Origin: Asticcacaulis sp. AC402
Lineage (GTDB): Bacteria; Pseudomonadota; Alphaproteobacteria; Caulobacterales; Caulobacteraceae
DNA: 64,000 nucleotides
Direction: 5' to 3'
Assembly (NCBI RefSeq): GCF_000495835.1
Contig: NZ_AWGC01000012.1
Coordinates: forward strand, 186,001-250,000
The notes under the pieces were generated by a model, which did no database searches, had not been told where the DNA came from, and worked only from the letters and a program-made list of their open reading frames with translations. Of the stretch, positions 1 through 8,411 are shown piece by piece; positions within the stretch are counted from its first letter, which is position 1, and each line of letters starts with the position of its first letter. Made by a program: the position numbers and the translations under genes.

Positions 1-152
1 TCGATATCAGTACGCACTGCGATTATAGTATGGCGATCGACACTGGCATCGTGAAGGAAGCGACCTGCGTCAAAACGGTTGCCTTCGCCTTCGGCCCGGA
101 GAGCCGGAAGAAAGTCGACCTTTACGAGTTCAGCGAAATCCTTGCACAGTAA
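1..152 (+). CDS. C-terminal fragment of an unidentified protein (runs off left edge)
   Basis: An open frame entering from the window edge in frame 3 ends with TAA at 150-152. The visible end reads about 49 residues and finishes with YEFSEILAQ. I do not recognise a family. Codon choice is mixed and the segment is short, so the call rests mainly on the uninterrupted frame and its position just ahead of the ROK gene leader. It might be the end of a secreted or cytoplasmic enzyme upstream of the regulator; no function is inferred. Confidence 0.45.
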   Translation, partial: DISTHCDYSMAIDTGIVKEATCVKTVAFAFGPESRKKVDLYEFSEILAQ

Positions 153-297
153 AGGCTTTCAACCGGTTGCGAATTTTTCTTACCTTTTATCGCGATACGA
201 CCTATAGGTAGTGCTGGCGAAATGCCCGTCGGGACAGGAATGGCCTGACGAATCCGCCAAAGAACCCAGCAGGCGCAGACCTGCAAAACGATAATAA

Positions 298-311
298 CCC
301 CCGCAAGGGGG
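298..311 (+). other. short hairpin with GCAA loop in ROK gene leader
   Basis: Five C residues, the tetraloop GCAA and five G residues form a compact stem-loop about 30 nt before the ROK start codon. There is no T-run, so it is not a typical terminator. It could influence access to the GGAGG ribosome site downstream. The rest of the 153-340 gap shows nothing clear. Confidence 0.3.
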
Positions 312-340
312 CGCAAAGACGTCCCCAGGAGGGGGTTTAC

Positions 341-1576
341 ATGGCTGACGAACGGAACGGCTCACCCCGCAATGAGCCGCGCGTCCATGCCCTTGGCGAT
401 TCTCTGTCCGGCACCAATCTCGAGCGCGCCGGCGATCATAACCAGCGTGTGACCCTTCAGGCCGTGCGCGCCGCCGGCGCGCCGATCACCCGCGCTGACA
501 TCGCCGACCTGACCGGCCTGACCGCGCCGGCCATAGCCAACATTACCAAGCGTCTGCTCAATGACGGCATGATTCTGAAGGCCGGCCGCCAGCTGGGCGG
601 GCGCGGCCAGCCGGCGACCAAGCTGGTCGTTAACCCCGACGGCGCCTTTTCGATCGGGCTGAATATCGACCGCGACCACATCGCCATTGTCGCGCTCGAC
701 TTTGTGGGCCAGGTCCGCGCCCGGGTCTGCCGCGAAGTCCACTTCGCTATGCCCCAGGACGTCATCGCCTTTTTCAAGGCCGAGGTCGACAAGATCGTCT
801 CGAGCCGCGCTATCGATATCGATCGCCTGATCGGCATCGGCATCGGAATTCCCGACGATCTGGGCCGCGTACCGGTTACCAACCGCCCAGACGCCTACGA
901 AATCTGGTCGACCGTCGATGTCGCCTCGCTGGTTGCCGACGCCTTGATGGTTCCGGTGCCGGTCTATGTCGAAAACGACGCCGCCGCCGCCTCGATCGGC
1001 GAGATGCAGTTCGGTCACGGCCTGCAGACTCGCAGTTTCATCTACACCATCATTTCGGCCGGTCTGGGCGGCGGGCTCGTTATCGACGGCCATTATTACC
1101 GCGGCGCCGACGGCCGTTCCGGCGAGATAGGTTTCTTGCCGGTCAAGGACGAAAACGGCCAGACCCGCCCCCTGGAAGACATGGTGTCCCTGTATGCCCT
1201 GTACGAATATCTTGGCCAGGCCGGTTTCCGCGTCTCGACCCCGGATGAGTTGGAGCATCTGCCGCAGTTGGCCATCGACCGCGTTGAAGCGTGGCTGGAT
1301 CGCGCCGCCGACCTGTTGTTCGAGCCGTTGCTGGTGATGAACTGCGCCATTAATCCGGAGGCCCACTTCATCGGCGGCCGCCTGCCTGCGCGGTTTATCG
1401 AACAGCTGTGCACCCGGATAAACGCCCGCATGGCGACCATGGGCGACCGCATCAAGAGCATAGCCCCGGTCAAACGCGCCGAACTGGCCGTCGATGCCGC
1501 GGCGCGCGGCGCGGGAATCCTGCCATTCAACGATCGCTTTCTGCCCATTCGCGAAGCCCTGATGAAGACCAACTAG
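341..1576 (+). CDS. ROK-family transcriptional regulator
   Basis: The 411-residue protein has an N-terminal winged-helix DNA-binding region (about 30-85: ADIADLTGLTAPAIANITK) followed by a ROK sugar-kinase-like domain. Visible ROK motifs are GIGIPDDLG near 165, ENDAAAASIGE near 210 and GLGGGLVIDG near 240. The Cys-rich zinc motif common in ROK proteins (CxCGxxGC) is not seen after RSGEIGF. Family members mostly repress sugar-use genes and respond to a sugar or sugar phosphate; the ligand here is unknown. The start is supported by CCAGGAGGGGG eight bases upstream. The stop codon TAG (1574-1576) is made of one flank T plus the first two bases of repeat F1-A, so the present C-terminus may have been set by that insertion. 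Confidence 0.88.
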   Translation: MADERNGSPRNEPRVHALGDSLSGTNLERAGDHNQRVTLQAVRAAGAPITRADIADLTGLTAPAIANITKRLLNDGMILKAGRQLGGRGQPATKLVVNPDGAFSIGLNIDRDHIAIVALDFVGQVRARVCREVHFAMPQDVIAFFKAEVDKIVSSRAIDIDRLIGIGIGIPDDLGRVPVTNRPDAYEIWSTVDVASLVADALMVPVPVYVENDAAAASIGEMQFGHGLQTRSFIYTIISAGLGGGLVIDGHYYRGADGRSGEIGFLPVKDENGQTRPLEDMVSLYALYEYLGQAGFRVSTPDELEHLPQLAIDRVEAWLDRAADLLFEPLLVMNCAINPEAHFIGGRLPARFIEQLCTRINARMATMGDRIKSIAPVKRAELAVDAAARGAGILPFNDRFLPIREALMKTN

Positions 1577-1637
1577 AGCGCAATCCGACAAAGTGTTACG
1601 CCACCGCACAGGCGTCCCCGTTTTCGGATTGCGCTCT
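1575..1637 (+). repeat. F1 repeat copy A, hairpin 1 only (63 bp)
   Basis: This copy holds only the first half of the F1 element. It starts AGAGCGCAATCCGA and ends with the inverted TCGGATTGCGCTCT, so it folds as a single long hairpin. The second hairpin and the A-rich linker of longer copies are missing. It directly follows the ROK gene and contributes its stop codon. Confidence 0.85.
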
Positions 1638-1712
1638 GGCCCTGGCAAGAACGGCGTGGGCCCTGCAACCGGGCTACGCGATGTGGCTGTGGCTGCAGCG
1701 ACGGTAGGGTGA

Positions 1713-2351
1713 CTACCAGCGCAGCAAGCGACTGCCGATGATGGCCGCGGCAGCCGTGAGAATGGCCACCGCCAAACCATACACCAGCAAGAGATAGACG
1801 GGCGCATCCATGTCGCAGTGGAGTGAATAGGCCGCGGCCATGAGCGAACCGACCGCCAGGCCCGCCATGGCGCCCAGTGTCACCGGATGCGAGGTCGCCG
1901 TCCGCCTTAGCCACAGCCGCCACATAGCTATCAACCCGGCGGCGCCGCCGCACAGGATGGTGAGATAGCACAGTCCGACCCCGCCGTCCAAATCGGCGCG
2001 CAGGTCAGCCACGCCAGAACGCCCTATATCCAGCCCAAAGGCGCCAACCACCACGACAAGCATGGCCGCGACCGGCAGGACGTGGCGCCACTCCAGCCAG
2101 CCTTCCGGACGCGCCAGGCCCGAGACGGCCCACAGCGCACTTGTTCCCGTCACAAGAAAAAGCAGCGGCTTTCCGACTGACATGAAGGTCATCGGGGCGC
2201 CGGTAAATTCCGGCCGCATACGGTAGAAATACACCACATAAATCATGGCCAGGATCAGGCCGACGCCGGCCCCCAGCCATAGCGGCCAGGCGCGCAAGGG
2301 TTTTACGGGCTTCAGGTTTTGCGTCAGCGCGTCGATCAGGGTGTCAGTCAT
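1713..2351 (-). CDS. nrsF: NrsF-type (DUF1109) membrane anti-sigma factor
   Basis: The 212-residue protein has about six membrane segments with a short N-terminal cytoplasmic stretch (KPVKPLRAWPLW). The late segment LAVGSLMAAAYSLHCDMDAP carries the conserved Cys and charged residues of the DUF1109/NrsF family. In Caulobacter, NrsF holds the ECF factor SigF inactive at the inner membrane until heavy-metal or oxidative stress. Its start overlaps the end of the sigma gene (ATGACTGA), so the two are translationally coupled as a sigma/anti-sigma pair. The family assignment is strong; the stress signal is inferred from the Caulobacter case. Confidence 0.85.
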   Translation of the reverse strand: MTDTLIDALTQNLKPVKPLRAWPLWLGAGVGLILAMIYVVYFYRMRPEFTGAPMTFMSVGKPLLFLVTGTSALWAVSGLARPEGWLEWRHVLPVAAMLVVVVGAFGLDIGRSGVADLRADLDGGVGLCYLTILCGGAAGLIAMWRLWLRRTATSHPVTLGAMAGLAVGSLMAAAYSLHCDMDAPVYLLLVYGLAVAILTAAAAIIGSRLLRW

Positions 2352-2898
2352 CGCTGCCTCCGGCGACCTTGGCCTTGATCCCGACCATGGCCTGAAGTTT
2401 TTTCAGTCCGCGATGGACGATGACCTTGACGGCGGAAGGCGACTTGCCAGTGGCGGCCGCCGTCTCCTCAACGCTCAGTTCGTTCAGTTTGTGCAGGGTA
2501 ATGATCCGAGCCTGATCAGCGGGCAGGCGACCCAGCAGCACCTTGACGTCGCGCGCCGCCAGATCCGGTTGCAAGCCGTCATCGACGCCCATGGCCTCGT
2601 CCAGCTCGATATGGACATGGCGGCCCGCCTTTCGAACATAGTCGATCAGCTTGTTGCGCGCGACCGCCGCGATCCACGGCATGAAGGGTGCGGAAACGTC
2701 GAAGGTGTGGCGCTTTTCGTGTAAACTCAACAGGGTCATTTGTACCAGATCTTCACAGTCGCCGCCATGCAGCCGGCGGCGGTAATAGGACAGGAGCCAT
2801 GGCCGCACGGCGGCCAGAAGCTTGCGGTAGGATCCTGCGTCGCCGCTAAGCGCCGCTCGCATCCATTCCTGCCATTCATCTGAATTATACGTGTTCAT
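2344..2898 (-). CDS. sigF: ECF sigma factor, SigF-like
   Basis: Starting at MNTYNSDEWQEWM the protein is 184 residues. Sigma region 2 spans roughly 15-85 (YRKLLAAVRPWLLSYYRR, then DLVQMTLLSLHEKR) and region 4 roughly 120-175 with the helix-turn-helix LSVEETAAATGKSPSAVKV. Pairing with an NrsF-type gene points to the SigF group that responds to metal or oxidative stress. A longer frame to 2955 exists but adds a basic, unlike-family leader. A SigF-like promoter (GTAACC-N16-CGTA) sits across the chosen start, so the true start could even be the later Met in WMRAAL. The gene is the first of a two-gene operon. Confidence 0.82.
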   Translation of the reverse strand: MNTYNSDEWQEWMRAALSGDAGSYRKLLAAVRPWLLSYYRRRLHGGDCEDLVQMTLLSLHEKRHTFDVSAPFMPWIAAVARNKLIDYVRKAGRHVHIELDEAMGVDDGLQPDLAARDVKVLLGRLPADQARIITLHKLNELSVEETAAATGKSPSAVKVIVHRGLKKLQAMVGIKAKVAGGSDD

Positions 2899-2913
2899 GA
2901 CCGTAAAGGTTAC
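2888..2913 (-). promoter_or_regulatory. candidate SigF-type promoter
   Basis: On the minus strand GTAACC (2913-2908) is followed after exactly 16 bases by CGTA (2891-2888). As I recall it, the Caulobacter SigF promoter is GTAACC-N16-CGAA, so this is one mismatch away and lies directly at the sigma gene, as expected for autoregulation. If used, transcription would begin inside the currently assigned N-terminus. Confidence 0.4.
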
Positions 2914-3081
2914 ACCATCAGGCCGCTTTTTAAGGCGACACCCCCGAAACGGCATTTAAGCTGTGCCGCACCGGTCATGCCAGCGAAAAATTATCGCACG
3001 CGCTTGTGAACCTTTGCGCACCGGCCGCACCGCAGGGTCGGCCCCGATGGCGCCTCGCATAGAGTCAAGGTCAGCGCGGCC

Positions 3082-3199
3082 AGAGCGCAAGCCGATAAAG
3101 TGGACGCCACCGCACGGGCGTTCCCGCTTTCGGAAAAATTGCGCGACAAAACAAAAACTTAGAGCGGGGCTTTGATTCCATCAAAGCGCATCCCGCTCT
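3082..3199 (+). repeat. F1 repeat copy B (118 bp form)
   Basis: This is a full two-hairpin F1 copy. It begins AGAGCGCAAGCCGATAAAG, has the longer spacer (CACCGCACGGGCG) in hairpin 1, the linker GACAAAACAAAAACTT, and ends with TCCCGCTCT. It lies in the 2899-3352 gap between the sigma operon and ruvB. The remainder of that gap holds no gene I can support. Confidence 0.9.
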
Positions 3200-3352
3200 G
3201 GAGTAACATCCGTGCGGACAAAATCGTCGCCTATCAACAACATGGGCAAGTCGCGTTCTCGCGCCAGGCCGTGAACACGTTCACATTTGATGTTCAAAGG
3301 CCTGGCGTTCTTCCATCCTCCCTTGTTGCACAATAGGGCAAAAGTTCTCGAT

Positions 3353-4393
3353 TTAGCTCTCAAACAAATCAGCTGGACCGGCCGGCGTTGCCGGCGGAGT
3401 CAAGCCCAGATGGAGATAGGCACGGGCGCACGCCATGCGGCCGCGTTGGGTGCGCTGGATAAAACCCTGTTGCAGGAGATAGGGCTCAATCATGTCCTCG
3501 ACCGCGTCCTTGGCCTCGGCAATCGCAGCCGACAGGGTTTCAAGCCCCACCGGCCCGCCCCCGTAGTTTTCGATCAGCGCCTTGAGATAGCGCCTGTCGG
3601 AATGATCCAGTCCGACCGGATCGACCTCAAGCCGTGCCAGGGCCTTGGCGGCGGATTTCTGGTCGATCAGCACCACCCCATCCGCCGCCGCAAAATCGCG
3701 TACCCGGCGTAGTAGCCGCCCGGCCACGCGAGGCGTACCGCGCGACCGGGAGGCGATTTCCAGCGCTCCATCTTCCGACAGGGGGGCGCCCATCTTGCGG
3801 CCAGTGCCCATAACGACGCGCACCAGTTCCTCCGGCGTATAGAATTCCAAACGCAAGGGAATCCCGAAGCGATCGCGCAGCGGCGTTGACAGCAGGCCCG
3901 CCCGCGTCGTCGCGCCGACCAGTGTGAACGGCGCCAGGTCGATACGCACGGTCCGCGCCGCCGGGCCGTCGCCGATGATCAGATCGAGGACGTAGTCCTC
4001 CATGGCCGGGTAGAGGATTTCCTCGACAACCGGGCTCAAGCGGTGGATTTCGTCAATGAACAGGACGTCGTTAGGTTCCAGGTTCGACAAGATCGCCGCC
4101 AGGTCACCGGCCTTGGCCAGGACCGGACCGGAGGTCGCGCGGAATCCGACTCCCAGTTCACGGGCGACGATCTGAGCCAGGGTGGTCTTGCCGAGGCCCG
4201 GCGGACCATAGAACAGGACATGGTCCAGGGCCTCGCGGCGTTGCGCGGCGGCGGCGACAAAGACCTTGAGATTGGCCTTCAATGGCGCCTGGCCGACAAA
4301 GTCGTCGAAGGTCTGCGGCCGCAGGGCGCGATCTTGCGCCCGTTCTTCGAAGTCACCCTCAGATTCGCCAGACACTAACCTTGCCATACTCAC
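3353..4393 (-). CDS. ruvB: Holliday junction branch-migration helicase RuvB
   Basis: The 346-residue AAA+ motor has Walker [12 protein letters not shown] near 65, Walker B FIDEIHRL near 115, the sensor region [18 protein letters not shown] near 160-180, and a winged-helix C-terminus ending in [18 protein letters not shown]. RuvB forms hexameric rings that pump DNA through the RuvA-bound junction during recombinational repair. It is last in ruvC-ruvA-ruvB and overlaps ruvA by four bases (ATGA-type coupling). A start two codons later (MARLVSGE) is possible. Length and motifs are standard for the family. Confidence 0.96.
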   Translation of the reverse strand: MSMARLVSGESEGDFEERAQDRALRPQTFDDFVGQAPLKANLKVFVAAAAQRREALDHVLFYGPPGLGKTTLAQIVARELGVGFRATSGPVLAKAGDLAAILSNLEPNDVLFIDEIHRLSPVVEEILYPAMEDYVLDLIIGDGPAARTVRIDLAPFTLVGATTRAGLLSTPLRDRFGIPLRLEFYTPEELVRVVMGTGRKMGAPLSEDGALEIASRSRGTPRVAGRLLRRVRDFAAADGVVLIDQKSAAKALARLEVDPVGLDHSDRRYLKALIENYGGGPVGLETLSAAIAEAKDAVEDMIEPYLLQQGFIQRTQRGRMACARAYLHLGLTPPATPAGPADLFES

Positions 4394-4995
4394 TTACTCA
4401 AATTCTTTAACGCCGTGCGTATCACAAGCGGCAGGGCGGCATCGGCACCCAGGTCACGCAGGGCGGTTTCGACGGCCAAACGCGCCTGGGTTTCCGAAAC
4501 TCCTAATCCCATGAGGGCCGCCACGCTTTCGCCGTTGACCGTTGGCTTCAGCGGTTCGTCAGGTCTGAGTGCGACGGGCTCAAAAACCGCCGTTGTCAGC
4601 GGCTTGCCTTTCAACTCCACGACAATGCGCAGGGCCAGTTTCGGCCCGACGCCGTTGGCGCGCCCAACCGAAGCCTTGTCGTCCTGAGCCACCGCCTGGG
4701 CCAGTTGTACCGGGGTCAGAACATCGAGCACGGACAGGGCCGCCTTGGGGCCAACGCCCTGGACGGTCAGCAGTATCTGGAAGGCCTGACGCTCGTCCTT
4801 GTTGAGGAATCCGTACAGCCGCGTACCGTCCTCACGCGTCTGGCTTTCAATGTGCAGGAGGATCTCTGCGTCAGGCTTGGGCATGGCCGCCAGGGTGCGG
4901 ACCCCGCAACGCACGATGTAGCCGACACCGCCGGCCTCGACGATCGCGTCTTCGTCACCCACTTCCAGCAAAGGTCCGCGCAGTCGTCCAATCAT
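4390..4995 (-). CDS. ruvA: Holliday junction DNA-binding protein RuvA
   Basis: The 201-residue protein starts [18 protein letters not shown], the usual RuvA N-terminal OB fold, followed by helix-hairpin-helix motifs ([14 protein letters not shown] near 75, [16 protein letters not shown] near 110) and a C-terminal domain that contacts RuvB ([16 protein letters not shown]). RuvA tetramers clamp the four-way junction and guide RuvB. The frame continues far upstream but that part is antisense-like filler; the chosen ATG overlaps the ruvC stop (TGATG). RuvB follows with a four-base overlap. Confidence 0.95.
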   Translation of the reverse strand: MIGRLRGPLLEVGDEDAIVEAGGVGYIVRCGVRTLAAMPKPDAEILLHIESQTREDGTRLYGFLNKDERQAFQILLTVQGVGPKAALSVLDVLTPVQLAQAVAQDDKASVGRANGVGPKLALRIVVELKGKPLTTAVFEPVALRPDEPLKPTVNGESVAALMGLGVSETQARLAVETALRDLGADAALPLVIRTALKNLSK

Positions 4996-5519
4996 CAGGC
5001 GGCGCCTCTGCTGAGCGCGGCTTTCAACCCGTTCATCTTGCGTTTGTGGGCGTGCGTGATGGCGCAGGCCAGGGCGTCGGCGGCGTCGGCGGCAAGTCCG
5101 GCTTCGGCCTTGCCGGCCATGGGAAGCAAGCGTTTGACCATGAACAAGACCTGATCCTTTTCGGCCCGGCCGGCGCCGACCACCGACTTCTTGATGTCGA
5201 GCGCGGCATATTCCGCCACAGCCAGCCCGGCTTTCGCGGGGGCCAGCATGGCCGCCGCCCGGGCATGGCCCAGTTTCAGCGTCGAGGACGGATTCATATT
5301 GACGAAGGTCTCCTCGATGGCCGCCTCGTCGGGCTGCCACTGCGCAATGACCGCATTCACCCCCTCGAACAGATTAAGCAACCGCACGGCCAATGCGTCA
5401 CCCTGCGGCGGCTCGATCACCCCGTGCGAAACCCAGGACAGACGCGCGCCTTCCGCATCGATCACACCCCAGCCGAGTCGGCGCAGACCGGGATCGAGTC
5501 CTAGAATCCTGACACGCAT
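4995..5519 (-). CDS. ruvC: Holliday junction resolvase RuvC
   Basis: The 174-residue nuclease shows the RuvC catalytic acids: Asp in ILGLDPGLRRLGWG at the start, Glu in AAIEETFVNMNPS near 65, and the Asp pair in AADAADALACAITHAH near 140-150. It cuts four-way junctions symmetrically after branch migration by RuvAB. I chose MRVRILGLDPG; a Met six codons earlier (5537) is open but has no ribosome site. The gene heads the ruvCAB operon. The 5520-5768 gap upstream holds only an inverted TAACC/GGTTA pair near 5718-5735 and no gene. Confidence 0.94.
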   Translation of the reverse strand: MRVRILGLDPGLRRLGWGVIDAEGARLSWVSHGVIEPPQGDALAVRLLNLFEGVNAVIAQWQPDEAAIEETFVNMNPSSTLKLGHARAAAMLAPAKAGLAVAEYAALDIKKSVVGAGRAEKDQVLFMVKRLLPMAGKAEAGLAADAADALACAITHAHKRKMNGLKAALSRGAA

Positions 5520-5768
5520 ACCTACTCTGTTCATCATATGTTCGATTTAGCCATATTTGGTGAAAGTGTCAGCAAGTTTTACAACAAATCATCAAAACCA
5601 GCGAGAAAGCACGCACGCAGTGCCGTAGCGGCGTTGGCCGGAAAGTTGCACAACAGTCGCGGCACGGACCTTATTTCATCATTCCGGCACAGGAATTGGA
5701 AGTTAAGATTGCCATAACGCCTAACCTCGGGTTAAGGTTTTATGAAGGTTACAGTTACGGGGGCCTGA

Positions 5769-7532
5769 ATGAGCGGCACGAGTTCGACCCTGGAGGCTTA
5801 TCCTCCGGTGAAGCGGAAGATAACACCTTTTATCGCCTTGATTATCCTGGCGGTTCTTATCTGCGCCCTGGCCGCGGTCCAGGGCGAGGCACCCATTACG
5901 ACGGATGTCGCCTCCGACTGGTTCAGTTGGGCGCGTGTCGCCATAATGTGGGCCGGTGTCTTTGCCTGCGGTCTAGTTCTGCTGGCGATAGGCCTGATCG
6001 GAGCGGCCCTGAGTCTGTTGCCGCGTTCTGGCCCCAAGCCTGCCAAGACACGTACAGAGAAGACGCTTACAGAGAAGACACTGGCCGAGAAGGCGCCGCG
6101 CCAGGAGGCTGCCGCCGAAGTCCCCGCCGGCTTGGCGACCGTCAACGATTTTACGGCCTATCAACCGGAAGACCGCCGCGGCGATGATCACCTGCATGTG
6201 CCGACCGCCGAAGGCCTGACGGTCATGCCCCAAAAATCAGATGTGCGCGCCGATACCCGTGGTAGCCTTAAGTTCGACGCCCAACGCCTGAACGCCATCC
6301 AGACGCCGCCAGCCGACTCAGGTACGCGCGATGGCGAACCGGTGAATGCGCCGCTGTTTGCTGAGGCGCCGGTGGCCGAGATGCCGTCGCTGGAACCGGC
6401 AATCTTTCACGACAATGCGTCGGATTCTTTCATGAGCCGAACGCCTGCCGAGGCCCCGTCGGGCTTTGATCCCAATGCCGCCTTGTCCGAAGCTCATGGC
6501 CTGAACGTGGTCCGTGCCGCTACCGAAGGGGCTCAGGAAAGCGCCAAGGTCATCCCGATCCGCCCGGACATCACCGTGCCCGCCGCAACCGCGACGGCAG
6601 AAGCTGTGACGCAGGCGGTTCGCGATCCGCTCGAACTCGCCCTGCTGGCCGAGCCGACCGCCACGCTACGTCCGGCGCCCCAGAGCGATATCCATTCCGT
6701 CATCTCGTCTGCCATGCGATTTATCGATACCGCCCCGACCGAGGCAGCGCCTTCGATCAACGGCGAAGTGGAAATCCGCCAGGCCATCCAAACCGCCCTT
6801 TCGGTATGGCCGGATACCACGCGAACCATCGCAGCCGACGAGCTGAGCGTGCGGGTTGCGCACCTTTACTACGACAAGGACGCCCACAGCCGCAGAATTT
6901 TTGATTTGATCGCTTCAGGCGACCTTGGCGCTGCCGCCAGTGCGCTTCAGGTCCATGCCGATGCCCTGGCTTATGACGGCCATGGCGGTCCGGCCGCCGA
7001 GCTTTGGCGCGTCTACGGCGCTCTGCATATGGGTCGCGACGACAGCCGCGCCATGCAAGCCTATGCGCGCGTCTCAGAATTGGACCCGGAAGATGCCAAT
7101 ATCCATCTTTATTTGGCGCGGCGCTATCAGATGGCCGGCGAGACGGTCAAACTGCTGCCTGTCATCGGGCGGGCGCTGGGCGTGATCAGCGATCCAGCCA
7201 TTCGCACAGAACTGCTGACGCCCTTTGCCGACCTTCAAATGAAGGCGGGGAATGTCGCCGGCGGTGCCGACGCTCTGGAAGAACTCAGCCGCCTGCACGA
7301 GACTACGGCCTATCTCAAGCCGGATGACATCGCTGCTCGCTCATCGCATGCGATCACCCTGGCCCGCCTGGCGCAGGCGCGGGAAATGCTCGGAGATTTC
7401 GCGCAGGCTGGCCCGCTGTACAAGAAAGCCCACAAGGTCTTCGCCGATCTGTCGGCGTTGAAGCCGGAACATCCGGGTCTCAAGGCCATGGCCGACAACG
7501 CGCTGAAGGATGCCAGCCGATTCGGCGCCTGA
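5769..7532 (+). CDS. membrane-anchored TPR-repeat protein
   Basis: The 587-residue protein begins with two membrane helices (about 20-38 ITPFIALIILAVLICALA and 57-82). A repetitive basic stretch with TEKTLTEKTLAEK follows near 95-108, then a long Ala/Pro/Glu-rich linker (about 110-340). The C-terminal 240 residues are helical with tetratricopeptide-like units (WRVYGALHMGRDDSRAMQAY, YLARRYQMAGETVKLLPV, LARLAQAREMLGDFAQAG). Such an architecture suggests a scaffold facing the cytoplasm or periplasm. No enzyme motif is seen and the partner is unknown. A GGGGGCC ribosome site precedes the ATG. It stands alone, with a response regulator about 100 bp downstream. Confidence 0.75.
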   Translation: MSGTSSTLEAYPPVKRKITPFIALIILAVLICALAAVQGEAPITTDVASDWFSWARVAIMWAGVFACGLVLLAIGLIGAALSLLPRSGPKPAKTRTEKTLTEKTLAEKAPRQEAAAEVPAGLATVNDFTAYQPEDRRGDDHLHVPTAEGLTVMPQKSDVRADTRGSLKFDAQRLNAIQTPPADSGTRDGEPVNAPLFAEAPVAEMPSLEPAIFHDNASDSFMSRTPAEAPSGFDPNAALSEAHGLNVVRAATEGAQESAKVIPIRPDITVPAATATAEAVTQAVRDPLELALLAEPTATLRPAPQSDIHSVISSAMRFIDTAPTEAAPSINGEVEIRQAIQTALSVWPDTTRTIAADELSVRVAHLYYDKDAHSRRIFDLIASGDLGAAASALQVHADALAYDGHGGPAAELWRVYGALHMGRDDSRAMQAYARVSELDPEDANIHLYLARRYQMAGETVKLLPVIGRALGVISDPAIRTELLTPFADLQMKAGNVAGGADALEELSRLHETTAYLKPDDIAARSSHAITLARLAQAREMLGDFAQAGPLYKKAHKVFADLSALKPEHPGLKAMADNALKDASRFGA

Positions 7533-7636
7533 GAACGATGGGATGACGGTTCGGCGCCTGAACTGTGTTATAGCGATCTTAATCGATTGAACGATATGAC
7601 TGGTACGGAGCATCTTCTTACCGGAGTCCCTCTTTT

Positions 7637-8068
7637 ATGGACGGTGACAATCAGACCTGGTTAGAAGCGGCGCGTTTGTTGGTTGTTGACGATGATCCTA
7701 TCCTGCGCGAGTTCGCCCATCATGAATTGTCCTCCGACCGGGTAACGGTAGACCTCGCCTGCCATGGCGCCGATGGCCTCGAAAAGTTGAAGGCGGGCGG
7801 AACCGATCTGGTTCTTGTCGATCTCGATATGCCGGTCATGGACGGCTTCGAACTGATCCTTCAAATCCGCGCCAACGAAGATCTGAGCGACCTGCCAATT
7901 GTGGTGATCACCAGCCACGACGACATGAAGGCCATAGACCGCGCCTTTGCCGCCGGCGCGACGGCTTTCGCGCAAAAGCCTCTGAACTGGCGGGTGCTTT
8001 CCTACAAGTTGGCCTATGTCCTGCGCAATGCCCGCGAAGACGCACGCCTCCGCGCTAGAGCGGGATGA
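7637..8068 (+). CDS. response regulator receiver protein, C-terminus cut by F1-C
   Basis: A receiver domain fills residues about 12-130: LLVVDDDP (acidic pocket), phospho-acceptor Asp in VLVDLDMPVMDG near 68, Thr/Ser switch in VVITSHDD and the conserved Lys in AFAQKPLNW. The frame then enters repeat F1-C at 8057 and stops at TGA 8066-8068, giving 143 residues with a foreign tail RAG. In the same frame 102 bp later, sequence resumes with QAKALRQLVRAQDEII, so the ancestral protein was about 202 residues with a helical C-terminal extension. The receiver domain may still fold and signal; the output helix is lost unless the insert is bypassed. Confidence 0.88.
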   Translation: MDGDNQTWLEAARLLVVDDDPILREFAHHELSSDRVTVDLACHGADGLEKLKAGGTDLVLVDLDMPVMDGFELILQIRANEDLSDLPIVVITSHDDMKAIDRAFAAGATAFAQKPLNWRVLSYKLAYVLRNAREDARLRARAG

Positions 8069-8158
8069 GTTTTGAGGGAATCAATACCCCGCTCTAAGTT
8101 TTTGTTTTGTCGCGCAATTTATCCGAAAAGTGCTGCACACTTTATCGGATTGCGCTCT
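8057..8158 (-). repeat. F1 repeat copy C, inserted in a response-regulator gene (102 bp)
   Basis: The copy runs from AGAGCGGGATGAG to GGATTGCGCTCT. It lies exactly between codons GCT (Ala) and CAG (Gln) of the surrounding gene. Both boundaries are codon boundaries, 102 bp is 34 codons, and the first in-frame stop is the fourth codon of the element. No clear target duplication is visible: left flank GCT, right flank CAG. Confidence 0.93.
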
Positions 8159-8347
8159 CAGGCCAAGGCGTTGCGTCAATTGGTCCGTGCCCAGGATGAG
8201 ATCATCACTCTGTACGAAGACGGTACGACCCGGCTTGTGCACGCCCTGCTGGAACAGGCGACGCAGCCTGGCGTGGCCAGGCTGGCAACGGAACTGGACC
8301 GGTTGAATACGGCGATCCGGCAAAGGGCCGACACACTGCGGGCTTGA
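8159..8347 (+). pseudogene. severed C-terminal part of the response regulator
   Basis: These 62 codons, in the same frame as the receiver domain upstream, encode a charged, helical segment (LRQLVRAQDEIITLYEDG, then LATELDRLNTAIRQR) ending at TGA 8345-8347. It has no start codon or ribosome site of its own apart from codons inside repeat F1-C. Its natural place is directly after DARLRA of the upstream gene. Possible roles in the intact protein are dimerisation or partner binding. Confidence 0.8.
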
Positions 8348-8411
8348 ACTGGCGATCGGTAGCATAAGCCCGGTAGGGCCAACGCAAGTTCAATCTGGGA
8401 AATTCCGCCGC

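Noticed and set aside
362-1807. Long minus-strand open frame opposite the ROK gene
   Set aside because: It mirrors the ROK codons, has no ribosome site, and its composition (Gly/Ala/Arg/Asp-rich without a fold pattern) is typical of antisense frames in high-GC DNA.
3181-3363. 60-codon minus-strand frame near ruvB
   Set aside because: It starts upstream within the ruvB end, terminates in repeat F1-B, and has no ribosome site or family resemblance.
8057-8158. F1-C as a self-splicing or programmed-bypass element
   Set aside because: No intron core or take-off/landing codon pair is evident; a plain insertion is the simpler explanation, though a protein-size test would settle it.
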